A DNA stretch of 5,999 nt from Clostridia bacterium (lineage in GTDB: Bacteria > Bacillota > Clostridia > Christensenellales > CAG-138), in NCBI GenBank assembly GCA_030530185.1, contig JAUMVL010000107.1, forward strand, positions 1 to 5,999, in the 5' to 3' direction. Below the pieces are notes generated by a model, which was given only the letters and a program-made list of their open reading frames with translations, did not search any database and had not been told where the DNA came from. Every line of letters begins with the position of its first letter. Position 1 is the stretch's first letter. The translations under genes were made by a program, and so were the position numbers. Below are positions 4,777-5,999 of this stretch, piece after piece.

Positions 4777-5988
4777 ATGGCAAAAGCAAAATTCGAACGT
4801 ACGAAGCCGCATGTAAACATCGGCACGATCGGACACGTAGACCACGGCAAGACGACCTTGACGGCAGCGATCACGATGGCATTGTCGCAGAGCGGCCAGG
4901 CAGCCGCAATGCGGTACGACGAAATCGATAAGGCGCCGGAAGAGAAGGCGCGCGGCATCACGATCAACACGGCACACGTCGAGTACGAGACCGCAACGCG
5001 TCACTATGCGCACGTGGACTGCCCGGGTCACGCGGACTATGTTAAGAACATGATCACCGGCGCAGCACAGATGGACGGCGCAATCCTGGTCGTTAGCGCA
5101 GCGGACGGCCCGATGCCCCAGACCCGTGAGCACATTCTGCTCGCCCGTCAGGTCGGCGTTCCGTACATCATCGTATTCATGAACAAGGTCGATCAGGTTG
5201 ATGACGACGAACTGCTCGAGCTCGTTGAAATGGAAATCCGTGAGCTGCTCAGCAGCTACGACTTCCCGGGCGACGATATCCCGATCATCCGCGGTTCCGC
5301 ACTGCTGGCGCTCGAAGCGCTGACCAACGGCGCAATCGCAAAGGAAACCCCGGCATGCCAGTGCATCTTCGAGCTGATGGATGCGGTTGACACCTACATC
5401 CCGACGCCGGAGCGTGCAGCGGACAAGCCGTTCCTGCTCCCGGTTGAGGACGTGTTCTCGATCACCGGCCGCGGCACGGTTGCAACGGGTCGTGTTGAGC
5501 GCGGTACCGTCAAGGTTTCGGACACGGTTGAGATCGTCGGTCTGACCGAAGAGAAGCGCAGCACGGTTGTTACGGGCGTTGAAATGTTCCGTAAGCTGCT
5601 GGATCAGGCAATCGCGGGCGACAACATCGGTCTGCTTCTGCGCGGTGTACAGCGCAACGAGATCGAGCGCGGCCAGGTTCTGGCAAAGCCGGGTACGATC
5701 CATCCGCACACGCACTTCACCTCTGAGGTGTATGTTCTGACGAAGGAAGAAGGCGGCCGTCACACTCCGTTCTTCTCGGGCTATCGTCCGCAGTTCTACT
5801 TCCGTACAACGGACGTTACCGGCACGATCAAGCTGCCGGAGGGCGTGGAAATGGTTATGCCGGGTGACAACATCCGCATGGAGATCACGCTGATCACGCC
5901 GATCGCTATGGAGCAGGGCCTCCGCTTCGCTATCCGTGAAGGCGGCCGTACCGTTGCTTCCGGCGTCGTCGCAAGCATCATTGAATAA
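4777..5988 (+). CDS. tuf: Elongation factor Tu (EF-Tu)
   Basis: A complete 403-residue EF-Tu, the GTPase that delivers aminoacyl-tRNA to the ribosomal A site in the cytoplasm. G1 is GHVDHGKT (19-26), switch I ARGITI (58-63, with Thr62), G3 DCPGH (81-85, with the GTP-activating His85), G4 NKVD (136-139), and G5 SAL (174-176). Domains II (about 215-305) and III (about 307-403) are intact, ending GVVASIIE. The start is the ATG at 4777, six bases after AAGGAGA (4764-4770). The frame is open further left, but that part would translate the tRNA and is not real. A loop at about 178-196 is 7 residues longer than in E. coli EF-Tu, which from memory is common in Clostridia. The usual str-operon partners (rpsL, rpsG, fus) are not visible here; tRNA-Gly precedes it instead. 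Confidence 0.99.
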   Translation: MAKAKFERTKPHVNIGTIGHVDHGKTTLTAAITMALSQSGQAAAMRYDEIDKAPEEKARGITINTAHVEYETATRHYAHVDCPGHADYVKNMITGAAQMDGAILVVSAADGPMPQTREHILLARQVGVPYIIVFMNKVDQVDDDELLELVEMEIRELLSSYDFPGDDIPIIRGSALLALEALTNGAIAKETPACQCIFELMDAVDTYIPTPERAADKPFLLPVEDVFSITGRGTVATGRVERGTVKVSDTVEIVGLTEEKRSTVVTGVEMFRKLLDQAIAGDNIGLLLRGVQRNEIERGQVLAKPGTIHPHTHFTSEVYVLTKEEGGRHTPFFSGYRPQFYFRTTDVTGTIKLPEGVEMVMPGDNIRMEITLITPIAMEQGLRFAIREGGRTVASGVVASIIE

Positions 5989-5999
5989 TCTGACCAAGT

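Noticed and set aside
4600..5997. Long minus-strand open frame antisense to tuf (465 codons)
   Set aside because: It is a shadow of highly biased tuf codons; the product is Arg/Asp/Cys-rich without domains and begins beyond the tuf stop without a ribosome binding site.

Overview
The window looks like chromosomal DNA from a GC-rich, Gram-positive Clostridia-type bacterium, possibly an uncultured gut member of the Oscillospirales/Ruminococcaceae. The grounds are a Clostridia-style EF-Tu, two lipoprotein-type signal peptides, a CwlD-like (spore-cortex type) amidase, a PG-binding/NlpC-P60 hydrolase, and strong AAGGAG-type ribosome binding sites. The taxonomic guess is inference from memory. I see no mobile element, CRISPR array or integration scar.

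Layout: (1) 1-280, +: the C-terminal end of a sensor histidine kinase, cut by the window edge, with a hairpin terminator overlapping its stop codon. (2) 296-1717, -: a 473-residue secreted lipoprotein of unknown function (DUF6034-like), convergent with the kinase. (3) 1718-2308: a 591-bp divergent intergenic region without a credible gene. Its left part (about 1718-2086, minus strand) has the marks of a long structured 5' leader or ncRNA: a perfect TATAAT, a putative start that coincides with one arm of a perfect 11-bp inverted repeat, many internal hairpins, and a final hairpin that buries the Shine-Dalgarno of the lipoprotein gene. Its right part has a short direct repeat. (4) 2309-3706, +: a membrane-anchored cell-wall hydrolase (TM segment, two PG-binding repeats, Ala/Lys/Glu linker, NlpC/P60). 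(5) 3730-3770: a strong intrinsic terminator. (6) 3787-4494, -: a lipoprotein N-acetylmuramoyl-L-alanine amidase (Amidase_3). (7) 4538-4776, +: a near-consensus sigma-A promoter, tRNA-Gly(CCC) and a structured spacer. (8) 4777-5988, +: tuf (EF-Tu), complete.

Functionally, three genes act at the cell envelope. Two are peptidoglycan hydrolases that cut different bonds (NlpC/P60: peptide stem; amidase: glycan-peptide bond), and they converge on one terminator. The right end is a translation transcription unit in which a tRNA-Gly is very probably cotranscribed with tuf.

The two most interesting signals are non-coding. One is the roughly 370-nt structured leader candidate upstream of the lipoprotein gene. 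The other is an exact 11-nt complement, placed just upstream of tuf, to the 3' end of the tRNA-Gly (including its CCA). Neither matches an RNA family that I recognise by motif; both need covariation and expression data.
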